From positions 147,884,237-147,948,236 of the forward strand of contig CM070899.1 of assembly GCA_036417435.1 (NCBI GenBank): 64,000 nt of DNA, written 5' to 3'. Positions 46,216-57,590 of this stretch are shown in pieces. Within the stretch, counting starts at the first letter, position 1. Each line of letters starts with the position of its first letter. The DNA is from Inia geoffrensis (Eukaryota > Chordata > Mammalia > Artiodactyla > Iniidae). The notes beneath the pieces are model-generated. The model was given only the letters and a program-made list of their open reading frames with translations, ran no database searches and was not told where the DNA came from. Position numbers and translations under genes: made by a program.

Positions 46216-46734
46216 TAAGTACTCAGTATGTCTTTTTAAAGAGATGTGATATCTATTTTCAGCAAACCTACAATATCTTCCGTGTATAAAGACTTGACTA
46301 TACTTTATGCCTGGCCTAATGGCAAAGATCACCTGGGAATGGAATGGAAGAGCCTCTTACGATCTAACTCCTGACTTCCAGTTTTTCCCTTTCTCCATGC
46401 TTCTCTCTCTTTTAATATCCTAAAACAGAATGAAAAGTTCAGTGGAAAATGATAAAGTTCAGATTTCATTAGCTTTTGATATCACTATTTCTTGGGGAGA
46501 AAAGTCACATTTTTGGGTGACCTTTTTAGTTAATTCGCAGCTGGGAGAAAATCATCCTTAGTGTCTTTTCCGTTTATAGGTAATGAGACTCTGCTGGTAA
46601 GCATGGTCCTACGGGTGGGCTGTGCTGTGGGGGTGAACAGAGGTGGAACATGGCTCTCATCCTTTTGACCTCTGATTCCCAGACCCTGGGCCACTGCAGC
46701 TAGTAGAAGAATGACAGCAGACTGTGACAAGCAG
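46216..46734. other. Unassigned stretch
   Basis: No recognised repeat. A 71-codon minus-strand frame (46530-46745) starts with a hydrophobic stretch but has no family resemblance. Confidence 0.4.
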
Positions 46735-46930
46735 CAAAATAGCATCCAGAGGAGGGAGGGCTTACTGCTGACCTGAGAATCAGGGAAGGCTTCTCAGGGT
46801 AGGAAACATTTGGATTAAGCCTTATATTTTATATGATCAGGACTTTGACAAATGGAGCAAAGGAGGCCATTTCAGGTGGCAGACGCCACATGTGCAAAGC
46901 AGCTGAGATGTAGACACAGATGCACATGCA
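46735..46930 (-). mobile_element. L2 LINE fragment
   Basis: TCAGGGAAGGCTTCTCAGGGTAGGAAAC, GGATTAAGCC, GGCCATTTCAGGTGGCAGACG and TGTGCAAAGCAGCTGAGATG are antisense L2. Confidence 0.65.
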
Positions 46931-48320
46931 GAGAAAATGGGCAAACTCTTGATTTCTACAAGGGTCTACTCCTGGGTAGTTCTGTACAGAGTTAAGTCAC
47001 TTTTATTTGATCAGAACCCAGTCTTTCCTGATCGAGGGTTCTCCAGACTCACCAGTCTTGGCCACATAACTATTCTTCCAGACAAGCAGGTCACAACTGA
47101 TCTTAGAGTGTTGTTATTAAAACAGTGTGGTCTCCAGTAATATCACTTATTTGTGAATGTCCCAGATGGAAAGGGGACACCAAATTGCTGGTGTCAGGTA
47201 CAATTCCCATCAATAGAAGATGAAAAGAAAGGTCCATGAGGTCACATGCAGTCTGTCTCTTGAGGATCAGGGCAGGAGGATTCCGGAACGTATTCAATTT
47301 CTTGCACTCGCAGACTTACGTGTTTACATTTGTATAGCACCTTTCCTCAAAGGAAATGACTTCACTTGTGGAATGGCAAAAGGTCACTTGGAATCTGAGT
47401 TATGTGGAGAGGCAATAAACTTCATGCTGTCAGGAAGTTTGCCCTGAGGCTCCTCTATGGTTTCCTCCCACTTATCCAGTTGCCTGAGTGGGATATTCTA
47501 AGCAATTTCACCCTTGCCTCCTTGCTGGACTCTCCCCGCGCCCCCCCCCCCCCGCCCCCGCCCTCCCCCCACCCCGTTTCCTCCCAGGGCTTCCCCAGTG
47601 ACCTTAATTATCACCTCCTCAAATGCACATATTTATCGCTTTTCATCTGTCCTCAGAAATCTATCCGTCTGCTGCACGTAGCCCCTTGGTTTAACCCTTT
47701 CATTAGTTTCCTACCTCACGCTGGCGCATTTCCAAGTCCTAGTTTGAAAGGACTCCAGAAAATAATCAATCCTCACATTAGATCCTCATAATAAGGGACT
47801 TTGCAACCTACCAGCTGTGTGATTTTTCCACTTCTGAAGCTGAACTTCGAAATATTAGCTCTTTTTTTCCCTCCCTGCTACAGCATTGCATGACCAGTCT
47901 AAATCCCACTAGCTGCCCGTGCCCATGTGTCTTTTCTCACCATTCTTGATTCTTTTTCAAGTTTGCTCTGTGCTTTGAATATTTCTCTTCAAAGGCAGCC
48001 GCTGCTCTTTCCCTCCAGTTAAGTCTCCTTTTATTATACTCTGCTCTCTGGTTGCTATTGCTGCTAAGTTCCCCTGCCTGTCTCTTCTTTCTTTCCTGGC
48101 ATTTGCAACCCTTTCAGTTTGGAATCACCGGAGAATTTCCTTCGTGTGAGGTCATCTTTTGCACGTAGGGTATGAATATAGATGATAATACGACTAAAGG
48201 TAGCAACCATACTTGCAGATTTTATTTCGTTATGGGGCTCTGCTTTTAAATCTTTCTCTGTTGTTATACTGTGCTGAGCAAGGATGGTGCTCTGTCGTAG
48301 GATTCAGGGAACTCAACTGG
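46931..48320. other. Unassigned stretch
   Basis: No repeat family recognised besides the C tract at 47533-47577. The 129-codon plus-strand frame at 47402-47791 gets its length from that Pro-coding tract and is not credible. Confidence 0.4.
47533..47577. repeat. C-rich low-complexity tract
   Basis: About 45 bases, nearly all C, with a C13 run and scattered G and A. On the minus strand it is G-rich with several G3+ runs, so it could form a G-quadruplex. Confidence 0.95.
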
Positions 48321-48400
48321 GCTGGTGGGGCAAGTGCAGGATTTGGACTCAACAGGTCCAGGTTCAAATCCTTGCTCTGCCACTTACCGCCCAGGGTTTT

Positions 48401-49336
48401 GTGTTAGTTAAATAGGTTACAAACGATCAAAAACTGGACAGCTTAAAATTGTTCGCGTAATTTCGTGTGCCCGACACACAGTGAGGCCGAACAAACCGAA
48501 ATGCCCGTTTGGAGCAGAGAGAGGTTTATTGCAGGACCAAGCCAGGAAACGGGTGGCTCCTGCCCAAAAAACCCCCGAGGTCCCTGAAGGGTTTCTGCAA
48601 AGCATTTTTAAAAGCCAGATGAGGGAGGAGGGTCACAGGGTGTGTGATCAGCTCATGCACAGCCCTCTGATTGGCTGAGGGTGAGGTTAACAGGGCCGGG
48701 TCAGAGGGGTTAACATTATCAGTCCTTAGGCTCCAGGAGGCCTGGGCCTATGTGCTCATGGTCATCAAGTAGGTAACATCTTCCACTGGGGGGGATGTTC
48801 ACATCTGTAAAACAACTCAGGAAATATGCATGGAATACTGTTTTCTGGATACTTCAGGTAGGAGCTAAAGCAGAGGATACGGGGGGAAGGGCCTGTCCCC
48901 GCCCCCCCCCAAAAAGCCCCATAGAGTCCTGCTTGGTTACAAAATGAAAGAAATGTATTCTCTCATAGTTCTGGAGGATAGAAGTCCCAACATCAAGGAT
49001 TGGTTCCTTCTGGAGTCTGGGAGGGGAAATCTCTGCCATGCCTGCCTCTTTCCCAGCTTCTGGTGGTCACCAGCAATCCTTAGCCTTCCTTGGTTTGTAG
49101 ACACATCACTCCAATCTCTACCTTCATCTTTTCATGGCTGTGTCTCTGTGTTCTCCCTTCTTATTATAAGAATGTCAGTCATTGGATTTAGAGCCCACGC
49201 TAAATCCAGTATGATATCATCTTAAGATTTAATTACATCTGACAGGACCCTATTTCTGAATAAGATTACACTCACAGGTACCTGTGGTTAGAACTTGGGC
49301 ATGTCTTTTTAGGGGACACTATTCAACCCACTATAA
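48401..49336 (-). mobile_element. MLT1 LTR, interrupted by a solo LTR
   Basis: MLT1 pieces are 48401-48449 (GTGTTAGTTAAATAGG to GGACAGCTTAAAAT) and 48942-49336 (AAATGTATTCTCTCATAGTTCTGGAGG, TTGTAGACACATCACTCCA, ATTCAACCCACTATAAC). They are continuous in MLT1 order across the inserted LTR. Confidence 0.85.
48450..48941 (-). mobile_element. Solo ERV LTR, 492 bp, ERV1-like
   Basis: Bounded on the plus strand by TGTTCGCG and GGTTACA, so it starts TG and ends CA on both strands, with AAAT repeated at 48446-48449 and 48942-48945. A 4-bp duplication is typical of gammaretrovirus-like (ERV1) integration. Minus-strand promoter parts are in order: CCAAT box at 48670-48674, TATA-like TTTTAAAAATGC near 48605, AATAAA at 48525-48530. 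No internal proviral sequence remains, so it arose by LTR-LTR recombination. Confidence 0.85.
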
Positions 49337-49719
49337 CCTTAGTCAAAATTTTAAATCTCAAACAGTTTTGAGCCTGTTTCCTCATCTATAAAATACGGAT
49401 AATATTGCCAACCAGAATAATTGTTGAGGGAAGTAAATCACAAAATGTCTGGAAATCCCCTAGCATTATAGTGGGCATATAGTAAGTCATCAATAAATAT
49501 TAATTTCCTTTTCTAAAATTCCAATGACTCTTTTGGTATGGCATGTTAGAAAACATATGTGATATTATTTTACAGATTGAAAAATTAGTTGTCTCAGATC
49601 TAGTGCTATATGACTATAAGAAATTGAGAAATAAGTTTCCCTCTAATAATTCGTCAGCAAGACAAAGTTTGAAATTTGGGGGAAGAGGTTCAGACAAAAG
49701 CCAGGCAGGCCTAATTCTT

Positions 49720-50170
49720 TCAGTCTATAAATATTTATTGAGCACCTACTAAGTACTAAACACTGACTAAAAGAGACAAGAGCCTAGCCATCATGGAAAA
49801 AATGGTGATAAAAGATAACACAAATATGCAATACAAGGTAACTCTAGGTTACTGTAAATAAATAGAGAAAATAAAGCAAGACAGAAGAACGGAGCATGGT
49901 GGAGGGCAGAGGGGAAGGTGAGTTTTGAAAACATAACAATGAAGGCAAGTTCTGAATGAAGTAAGGAGTCATTCCATGCAAGGGGTTGGGGGGACTCACA
50001 TTCTCCGCAGAGGGAATAGCACGTGCAAAGGACCTGCGGCAGAAGGAGGAAACAGACAGCCAGGATATTTAACGCTGCAGGAGGTGGGGTAGAATTTGGA
50101 GGAGGAAGATTACATAGAGCCTAGTAGGACAGGGTTGAGATTGGACCTGTCACAGGTGCTGAGTAAGATC
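49720..50170 (-). mobile_element. L2 LINE fragment
   Basis: AAATATTTATTGAGCACCTACTAAGTACTAAACACTG opens the reverse-complement L2 tail. AGAGGGAATAGCACGTGCAAAGGACCTGCGGCAG and GATTACATAGAGCCTAGTAGG follow in L2 order. Confidence 0.75.
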
Positions 50171-50398
50171 CAGTATGGCAGGCAGCACAGTGTCCAAGGG
50201 CAACAGCTACCATTGGCTGCAATTTGGAAAGACAGCCAGCAGTGTGGACGGAAACCACCAGAGCTGGTTCTCCTGACATTGGGCCATTGTCTAGGTTACA
50301 TAGAACTTTGCCCTCCTTCTCCAACTCTAGTCTCTCTCTCCTGTCCAAACTGTTATCCAACTATGGGAATATCACCATCTCTGGATAATTGTTCATGT

Positions 50399-50423
50399 TC
50401 TTTTTATTTTATTTTATTTTAAT
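50399..50423. repeat. (TTTTA)n short tract
   Basis: Five TTTTA-like units. Confidence 0.85.
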
Positions 50424-51139
50424 CTGATAGAAGTAGACGGTAATACTCCAAGACACTTCAAGAAACCAGCATAGGACAAAAGATGCTTTTCAGACTGTCA
50501 GCTCCTCCAGTACAAGCGACATGATGGTGCCTTTCTAAATAATCTCACAAAATTACAAATTCTGTTAAGTGAGTTGACTTACACTGGTAGCTGTTGTGTC
50601 TCTTTGCCTGAAGCTACACTCTGTTGTGTTTTGTTGTGTACTTCACCGGGGAAGAGGCCAGAGCTAGAGTTAATCCCATTCCAGCCTCATGCCCTGCGGT
50701 ACTCAATTATTTAGTAAAAAATACTTTCTCAAAAGATAAAAGCAAACATGAAAAGATAAAGCTGGAAGTAGAGGTCTTTCCAAAAGGGAAAGAAAAGACA
50801 CTGTGAGTATTGGGAGGAAGAAGAGAGAGTGAAGGAAAGCTGAACAAAGGCAGGGCGAGTCTAGGAAAGGACACAGGTATGTGAGTAGTGAATAGCATTG
50901 TCTCCTTGTGGTCTAATGAAATTTCCTGCATCAGTGCACACAGGTGAAATGCTGTCTTCTAAACTTCTCTAGAAAGGCACTGAGAGGTAGGGTTCCTTGT
51001 TCCTGCTGTTGGAGACTGACTGTGGCAAGAGCAAGTCAAACTGTAATTATAATTTAAAAGTATGAGATTAACTTGTATTGATAGATCAGATCTAATACAA
51101 TAGCACAGTTATTAGCCCTTGATCAAGCTGTTGGGCATG
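50424..51139. other. Unassigned stretch
   Basis: No family recognised. Purine-rich at 50800-50860. Confidence 0.4.
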
Positions 51140-51235
51140 GCCATATTCAACATTCGGTAACATTTATAGAGCACCTACAGTATACAGTGAGCTTGATAGG
51201 GTGGGTAGGGAGCTATGGAGAGACGGACATGGCCC
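51140..51235 (-). mobile_element. L2 LINE 3' end
   Basis: ACATTTATAGAGCACCTACAGTATACAG then AGACGGACATGGCCCCTGCCATCTGGAGG is the reverse-complement L2 tail. Confidence 0.6.
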
Positions 51236-51925
51236 CTGCCATCTGGAGGCATTAAGTACTGATTCGGAGTCATTTCCTGTGGTTTTCACCGCTTCGGTTC
51301 TTTTCATCTCCTCTCTCTTGGGGGTGTTCTGGATTAACACCAAAAGGCCAAAAAATCTAACTGGGGTGGAGTGGGGCTGGGCATTGGAGGAATACTGAGC
51401 ATGAGCTGAAGTCAGAAGGTTGAATGTTCCACAAACTCAGGCCAGCAGCTCTCACTCCGCCTGTACCCGTTCCCACACGCTCTTGGTTTTACTAAGGGAC
51501 ACTCTGCTGTGTTGAGCCAACCTGGCCACAGGGTGTCACAACTGCCCCAGAGACTCCCAGACATAGTCAGGAGAGAAGGTCTGAAAGGTCAGACTGCAGC
51601 TGCCTGTAGCCCCAACTCCTGCTATGTGAGTCAGCCCTGAGTCAGCCAGCTGCTGCAGAAACCATGCAAAACGTTTCTTATTGCTGCCAGGGCCCTGCTA
51701 AAATGGCTCCAAAATTGCTCCCTAGGCCTTGAGAGGCTCCCTGTATAACAAGAGGAGGGGATCTAAATGCAGACCTCCCCCATGGGTGGGGTGAGGGTAT
51801 GGGAACAGCCCAAGGCCTGCTTAGGACTGTCTCCCTCATTGGCTTTCAGTTAATCAGACCCAGTTCACCCCTGGAGGGATTTGCATCATTTACCTGGAGA
51901 AGACCTGGCAGGGAGCCAGGAGACA
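51236..51925. other. Unassigned, GC-richer stretch
   Basis: No repeat recognised; higher GC than the neighbours. It contains the tandem TGAGTCAGC motif listed separately. Confidence 0.4.
51627..51653 (+). promoter_or_regulatory. Tandem AP-1/MARE-type sites plus E-box
   Basis: TGAGTCAGC occurs at 51627-51635 and 51638-51646, exactly 11 bases apart (about one helical turn), followed by the E-box CAGCTG at 51648-51653. TGAGTCAGC is a core shared by AP-1 and Maf/NF-E2/NRF2 sites, and closely spaced pairs occur in strong enhancers. Function here is inferred from motif alone. Confidence 0.35.
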
Positions 51926-51929
51926 ACGA

Positions 51930-52035
51930 TTTCAGTGTTGGCTCTGCTTCCTTCAAGCTGGTGATCACAGAGCCGGGCCTTGGTTTCTTTATCTGTAAAA
52001 TGAAAGCAAATCTTTTCAATTCCAAAGCATTAGAG
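51930..52035 (+). mobile_element. Possible MIR fragment
   Basis: GGCTCTGCTTCCTTCAAGCTGGTGATC and CCTTGGTTTCTTTATCTGTAAAATGAAAG resemble the MIR core and tail. Confidence 0.5.
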
Positions 52036-52439
52036 AATGATCTGTCATGTGTTACGTTGTTAGATGTTTCAATTTCATTTTCTTATTTGGCCTTGATAGC
52101 TTCTAAGGTGAGAAGAATTAGAGTAGCCCCTTTCTACAGACACAGAAACTGAATTTCTGAGAGACGAGAAATAGGTAATGGAAAGGTCATATAGGGGAGA
52201 CATTTCATCCAGGCCTGTCTGCGTTTATTCCACCATAATTAAGATGTTAGTTGACAAACCATATCCAAACCTCTTATGAATTCTGGGAACCAAATAAGAC
52301 ATGATGAAATAAACGGCACAGAGGATAAATTTGAATTAGGCTCTGTAAAAGGTAAATTCTGGATCTTTGGGATAGAAGCTAAATTTGATTTGTGAATCAA
52401 ATGTTAAGAACAAAACAGGATTATGTGTGTAAAGGAGAA
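52036..52439. other. Mostly unassigned
   Basis: ACAGACACAGAAACTGAATTTCTGAGAGACG near 52135 is a short MIR-like scrap; otherwise nothing. Confidence 0.4.
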
Positions 52440-52760
52440 ATGGGAGAAAGAAAACTAATTTCAATTACATTCCACCAATATTTAATGAGTTTGTCTCCTG
52501 AGAAACTTACTGGTTAGGGCAGCAAAAGACCTGTATCTCTTGAGGGCAGGTGATAATCCATTCACACCAATATCCAGGTTCAAAGGAGAGTAACAAAGGG
52601 CTAGCGAAGAACAAGCAAGGCATTTTGGGAATTCGAAGGAGAAGGAAACCATACCCATTGGTGGAACTAGGTCAGCACCATGGAGAAGGGGTTATTTCAG
52701 TTGGACCCTAAAGAAGAGCAGGATAGGGCAGGTACAAAGGATGAACTAACTGAAAGAAAG
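52440..52760 (-). mobile_element. L2 LINE fragment
   Basis: CCACCAATATTTAATGAGTTTGTC, AGCAAGGCATTTTGGGAATTCG and GGGTTATTTCAGTTGGACCCTAAAGAAGAGCAGG fit decayed antisense L2. An A14 run follows at 52780-52793. Confidence 0.5.
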
Positions 52761-52999
52761 AAATACATAAAAAGAAGTTAAAAAAAAAAAAAAGTTTGCA
52801 TTTGGAAAAGTTTTATTGGTGGTCTCTTTTATTGAAGTTATTGGGCACATAGGGGAGATAGACCTGGAAGAGTTAATTTGGAATCATATCGTAGCAAGTC
52901 TTCTCAAAAGACAATTTTGAGTTTGGTAGACAGGAAGGAAACAAGAGTTTCGAAGCAAGCTAGCAATGTAGTTTTTACAAAAACTTCGTCTCTTATACC

Positions 53000-53330
53000 A
53001 TAGTGGATGGATTCTGGAGGCTGGAGATGAGGCGGCCAGATAAATGTTTAGTGAAATAACCTTTGTTAGAGATAAGGAGAGGTTGAACTAATTTGGTGGC
53101 AGTGGGAGTGAAAATGAGATGTTAGATTCACCAAGGTATGGACTTGAGGACTTGGCTTCTGATTAAATACAGGTTGGGATACTGGAGAAAGGGTAAAAAG
53201 AGGCTGAGGTTTTGAGCTTCCGTGGAAAATGAAGGTGCTGTTAAGAGAGGCAGAAAAGTCAGGAGGAGTGAGAATCTTCGAGAAAACTAACAGGAGGAAG
53301 TATATAAAGAGAAGTTGGAAACAAATGAAA
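53000..53330 (-). mobile_element. L2 LINE fragment
   Basis: GATTCTGGAGGCTGGAGATGAGGCGGCC, TAATTTGGTGGCAGTGGGAGTG and GATTAAATACAGGTTGGGATACTGG are antisense L2 ORF-side text. Probably the same original copy as the fragment to its left. Confidence 0.5.
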
Positions 53331-53820
53331 CACTAAGGAGAACTCATATGATGGAATGAATGTGAGACAGTAACGCTAATGGAAAAGACAGAAACCAGCA
53401 GCTGAAGCACAGAGTCACCAAAGAAGAGAATTCCTAAGCAATGAAGAAGCAAGGTCAGTAGTGTCAGGTGCCTCGGGGATTCAGGAGGACTGAGGCGAAG
53501 CCCCTAGATGCGCTCATGAGAAAATCACGATGGCTTTCAATGAGGGTTGTTCTAGCTCCACTGCCATTCTCTCTGAACATAGAGAAGCTCTGTTTGAGCA
53601 TTTACATTGATAACCTCCAACACAGCATCCCGCCCATCTAATGCCTTCAGTGAATGTTTGCTGAATGGAGAAAGGAAAACACACAAACACAGTGCTGTGT
53701 AAGAAAGCTGTAGGCATGGATATGAAGTTGTTAAGGAGGGAGTGGCTTCTGAGTAAGAGAGGGCAATGGGCCTCCTCTGTCTTTCCAAATAGTTCTGAAG
53801 GGGGAGACAGAGGCAGCTTG
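53331..53820. other. Unassigned stretch
   Basis: No family recognised. Overlapping minus-strand frames of 67-78 codons have no known content. Confidence 0.4.
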
Positions 53821-53824
53821 GGCT

Positions 53825-54005
53825 AGCACAGCCCTTGAACTTGACAACAAATTGCCTGTGGGGTTGTCACATGGACTGCTGGCTTCCACCTCCAGAGCGT
53901 CTGACTCAGTAGGTCTGGGATGAGTTGCCCAAATTTTCATTCTGACAAATTCCTGGATGATGCTGATGCTGCTGGACCAGCTCCCAGGCTTCGAGAAGCA
54001 CTGAG
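53825..54005. mobile_element. hAT MER20-like remnant
   Basis: AGCGTCTGACTCAGTAGGTCTGGGATGAG, CAAATTTTCATTCTGACAAATTCC and GATGATGCTGATGCTGCTGGACCAGC then TCGAGAAGCACTGAG match one arm and centre of a MER20-type element. Confidence 0.65.
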
Positions 54006-54009
54006 CTAC

Positions 54010-54195
54010 TGAGAAGATCCCTGGATACTTAGTTAAAAGACCTAGAGTGAATCCCAGTTCTTTCTCTTATTTGCTGTTTGATGTTAGATACGTCTCTGCT
54101 GATTTCCTCCTATGCAAGATGAAGATCTTGCCTGCAACATAGGGCTAATAGGAGTGTTAAGTGAGATCTGTCTCAGAGTATGTACTTAAAACAGA
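54010..54195 (+). mobile_element. MIR SINE
   Basis: AGTGAATCCCAGTTCTTTCTCTTATTTGCTG, TGATTTCCTCCTATGCAAGATGAAG, GGAGTGTTAAGTGAGATC in MIR order. Confidence 0.6.
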
Positions 54196-54957
54196 TTTGC
54201 TGAACTCAAATTATGAGCAATTTTTAATAAGACAGAGACTCACTGGAGCTTAAGGAGGTAGCATAGAGGAGAAAAATATTTTTATTTTGCTTATTTAAAA
54301 AGAAATGGAGAGATCTGTGCATGTTTGTGGGCAAAAGATTTGGTCTGAATCAACTTATCTCTGTGAAATAGCAGGTGACCTGGCATGGATCTTGCATCAG
54401 TCTGTCTGTCTGTGTGAGCAGGACATATAAGCCTGAAGGCAGCTGTATAATTTCGCTGGTACAAAGTTAGCTGAAGCATCTGAGCTACACACATTCAGAA
54501 GGGGAGGGATAAAAGGAAGCACCCTTTGAGTCATACATAGCTGTGTAATTTGTTTCCAATAAAAATGGATATGAGGCTGGAGCTGGATAACCATTAGCTT
54601 GGTCCAAGGTACAAAGGTTTAATTTTTTGATGTTTGTATTTAGTCATTTTTATGATACTGACTTCCCAGCTCACTTCTGGATAAATCCGTGCAGCACTGA
54701 AACAAATGCCAAAGAAACAAAAAACCCTGTTAGAATTTCCCGTCCATATTTATAGTGAGTTGACAGATACTACATTTGCTTCGTTTCAGGCCCTAATCAG
54801 TTCATTGTTAAAAGGAAAAAAAAAAAGAGAGAGAGATAAAGAAAAGAAAACAGATGAAGAATAATTTGTATGGGGCTTTTCTGGTCATTACCCTCCTGTT
54901 ACAACTCTCATTAGTAGAATGAATTAGCATTGCATTAATACATAAAGCGATAGAGTG

Positions 54958-54958
<1 letters not shown>
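54196..54958. other. Unassigned stretch
   Basis: Purine-rich A/GA patch at 54811-54850; otherwise nothing recognised. Confidence 0.4.

Positions 54959-55004
<46 letters not shown>
54959..55004. repeat. (CA)23 microsatellite
   Basis: About 23 uninterrupted CA units; long and pure, so likely polymorphic. Confidence 0.97.
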
Positions 55005-55006
<2 letters not shown>

Positions 55007-55504
55007 TGATTATTCTGCTTGCAGATACATTGCTACCATTTGCTTGCTAAATTCAGCTTCTTTACTTTTTTTTAAAATCTAGTGCTTTTAAGAGAGTGAA
55101 AGACTCCCCTTTGATGGATTCTCTTTCTGTGTGGTCAGGATGCAGGCCCCAGGGTAAGAGAGTGGCTATAGGTCTGGCCAGCTGTGTTATGTGTAAGGGA
55201 TATTCTGTGCTTGCTTGTACACCTTGGGTATTACAAATCCAAATCCTTCACACCCTTTCCTTGTTCTTCTCTTGGCTGTTGACAAGGTAGTGGCCCAAGC
55301 ACAGACAGAGAGAACCAGCCTGTTGCTTGAGAGTTTTGGTGTAATTCAGCTCTGATGGATTGTGTCAGAACTACCAGGGACTCCTGAAAGGCTCTGCCAT
55401 GGGTAATGAATTGAAATGGAGACTGAGGGCAAAACAAAAACTCCCCACACTCCATCCCCTACTGAGAAGAGGGAAGTTAGAGGCAATAGTGCCAAGGTGG
55501 AAGA
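55005..55504. other. Unassigned stretch
   Basis: Several antiparallel short frames overlap at 55096-55455; none is recognisable. Confidence 0.4.
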
Positions 55505-55640
55505 GAGGGTGTGCTGTGTTTCTCAAACATTCATCTGGGTACACCTGAGATATTGTTACAAAGCAGATCTGCTTCCACAGGCTCCCATGGATACGGATGC
55601 TGTTGGTCCGCAAAACGCTTGGAGTCACCCTGACCAGTGA
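55505..55640. mobile_element. hAT MER20-like fragment
   Basis: TGTTTCTCAAACATTCATCTGGGTACACCTGAGATATTGTTAC and CCATGGATACGGATGCTGTTGGTCCGC match the arms of the family seen at 40117, shortened in the middle. Confidence 0.5.
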
Positions 55641-55984
55641 TGGATTTCAGCTGCTTCAATTTAACGCTCTGTCTTCTGTGACAAGAACAAGTAGAATTTT
55701 GCTCAGATAGCTCCAGAGGGCCATGTAGTTTTTCTATCAGAGAAAAAGAAAATGAATCAACAGGGTTGAAATCATATAGGAAAATCCCCTTGATAGTTTT
55801 CCCCCAAGGTGTAGAGGTAAGTGAGAGCATGAGGTAGTGAGAACTGTGTAGAGATAACAGTGGAGTTTGCCTCATTTATCACTCTAACCCTAGTTATTAA
55901 GTTTTAGGAAGGGTATCCTTATGTCACAAGTTCCTGAAAGGAAGCGGGAGCAGACCTGGGTTTGGGAGAAGAAAAAAAGTCACG
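55641..55984. other. Unassigned stretch
   Basis: Nothing recognised. A 114-codon minus-strand frame at 55531-55875 extends into the hAT fragment and has no domain content. Confidence 0.4.
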
Positions 55985-56165
55985 TTTATCAGCACTCTTT
56001 GTGCTAATCTTAACAGACATTTCAGGTTTTAATCTTAGCAACAGCCTTAATGGGTAGGTAATGTCATATATCAAAGATAAAGGAACTCAGAGGGGCTTAG
56101 AGAGATTCAGAGAGATTGAGTGACTTGCCCAGAGCCAAGTTACTAGGAAGACCTGTAGCCCATGT
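55985..56165 (-). mobile_element. MIR SINE
   Basis: AACAGCCTTAATGGGTAGGTAATG, AAAGGAACTCAGAGGGGCTTAGAG and TGAGTGACTTGCCCAGAGCC are reverse-complement MIR, with a small GAGAGATTCA duplication. Confidence 0.75.
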
Positions 56166-56169
56166 TCCT

Positions 56170-57170
56170 TTATTTATAAAAAATACTGCTTCTGACTTAT
56201 TCTTTGAGACCTGTAGTTTGGTTTGAGGCCTTCTAGTATCTTTTATTTAGGGCTTGCCTCATTTCCCATGAGTTATGGGTGGCAGCCTGAGTGCCAAAAC
56301 TTCCTGGAAGGCTAAGCACACACCCCTCATAGGATGCTGGGAGGTTTCCTAGTCTCAAAAGAGTGCCCAGGAAGATGTACAAAAAGGCTCGTAGCTAGCG
56401 GGTCAAGTGGCTCCTCCCACCTGCCCCCAGCTCCTGGGCCTCTTCCTCTCTGAACTGCTGTCCTTCCATAGAGCTGATGGCCTCCTTCTACTGCTTCTGC
56501 CTCCACCCACTCCTGTTCCTTCTTTTGCTGAGGATTTCCAGAAACTAGCAGTCTTCCCTTGTTTCCATTGGGTTCCCTGCTTTTCTAGTAGTTTTGAAAG
56601 TTAATGGGGTCCATTTGAATTACATAGTTGCCACTCAGGACAAAGGAAGGAATTTACCTGGACCATACAAGTCATTCAGATTGCTCAGATCTTGCTCCTG
56701 GATGTCAAGATTCCCCCACATCCATCCTCAGAACCTTGGCAATAACTACATCTCATCATAGTTGTTTGCACAAGGGCTGCCTTCATGTGAGTTCAACTAG
56801 CCTGTGATATTTAGGTCAGGTTGCCTACAAGTTACAGGATCTGAACAAGTGTATTAGTTACCGCTACTCTTAAGATGCATGCATAATATTGGGGTTGTCC
56901 TCCACCAGCATCATTTTGTTTTCACAGTTACTTTAGAATTATTTTATTTTATTTTATTTGCTAATGTTATTGCTGATTTCTTTCTTATCCTTCTTGTCAT
57001 TATGGAGATGATTTTGCTTCCAACTAACCATTCTCTGCTCACTTGCATTGTTCAATTGTTAACCCAAAAGCCTACAAAAAACCCAAAAGCAATATTTGAA
57101 GACAATGCGGATGAGAACTTTCTATATTTGATGAACATCGTGAAACTTAACAGTAGGTAGACACAGTCAA
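56170..57170. other. Unassigned stretch
   Basis: No family recognised; a (TTTTA)-like patch lies at 56938-56959. The 65- and 93-codon plus-strand frames (56407-56604, 56879-57160) have no domain content. Confidence 0.4.
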
Positions 57171-57174
57171 TCCT

Positions 57175-57290
57175 TCACACAATAAGTAAAAATAAATCTT
57201 AACACATTGTACTTAAACACATTGTAGTAAAACTTCAGAACAATTAAGAGGAAAAAAATATCTTGAAGACAACTAGAGAGAAAAGATAGC
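57175..57290 (+). mobile_element. Possible L1 fragment
   Basis: ACATTGTAGTAAAACTTCAGAACAATTAAGAGG then CTTGAAGACAACTAGAGAGAAAAGA resembles the sense L1 ORF1 C-terminal region. It is short and degenerate. Confidence 0.4.
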
Positions 57291-57590
57291 AAACACCAGT
57301 TAATACTTATAGAGAAGAGGTACATATGTACAGAAGGAGAGCTGGGTTCTGTAACACTAAGTTGATGAAATTTAGGTGAATCATTACCTTTCATAGCTTC
57401 TTACATACCCATTAATTATTGTCTGTATTATTAAGATATGCCAGATTGGTTTCACTGTGTTTGATTGCACCATGAATTATTGTTTATGTAATCTGGTCAC
57501 ATGCTCCAAATTTAAAAGAAAGAAATACATATCAAGAGAAACTTGGTTATGAAATAAATCAGACTGTGACATCTGACATCATGGACATTC

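Larger units (their letters stand above)
48325..49520 (+). mobile_element. MIR SINE split by nested LTR insertions
   Basis: Left part 48325-48398 ends AGGTTCAAATCCTTGCTCTGCCACTTACC. The right part resumes at about 49337 with AACCTTAGTC and continues GCCTGTTTCCTCATCTATAAAATACGG to CATAGTAAGTCATCAATAAATA. Joined, the two halves follow MIR order, so the intervening ~940 bases arrived later. Confidence 0.75.

Noticed and set aside
47402..47791. 129-codon plus-strand frame with a polyproline stretch
   Set aside because: The open length depends on the C-rich low-complexity tract; no family resemblance.
44901..52800. Two A-rich tracts (44901-44927 and 52780-52793), each preceded by GTT and followed by GTTTGCATT
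   Set aside because: Similar flanks suggested copies of one retroelement, but no further similarity extends on either side; treated as coincidence.
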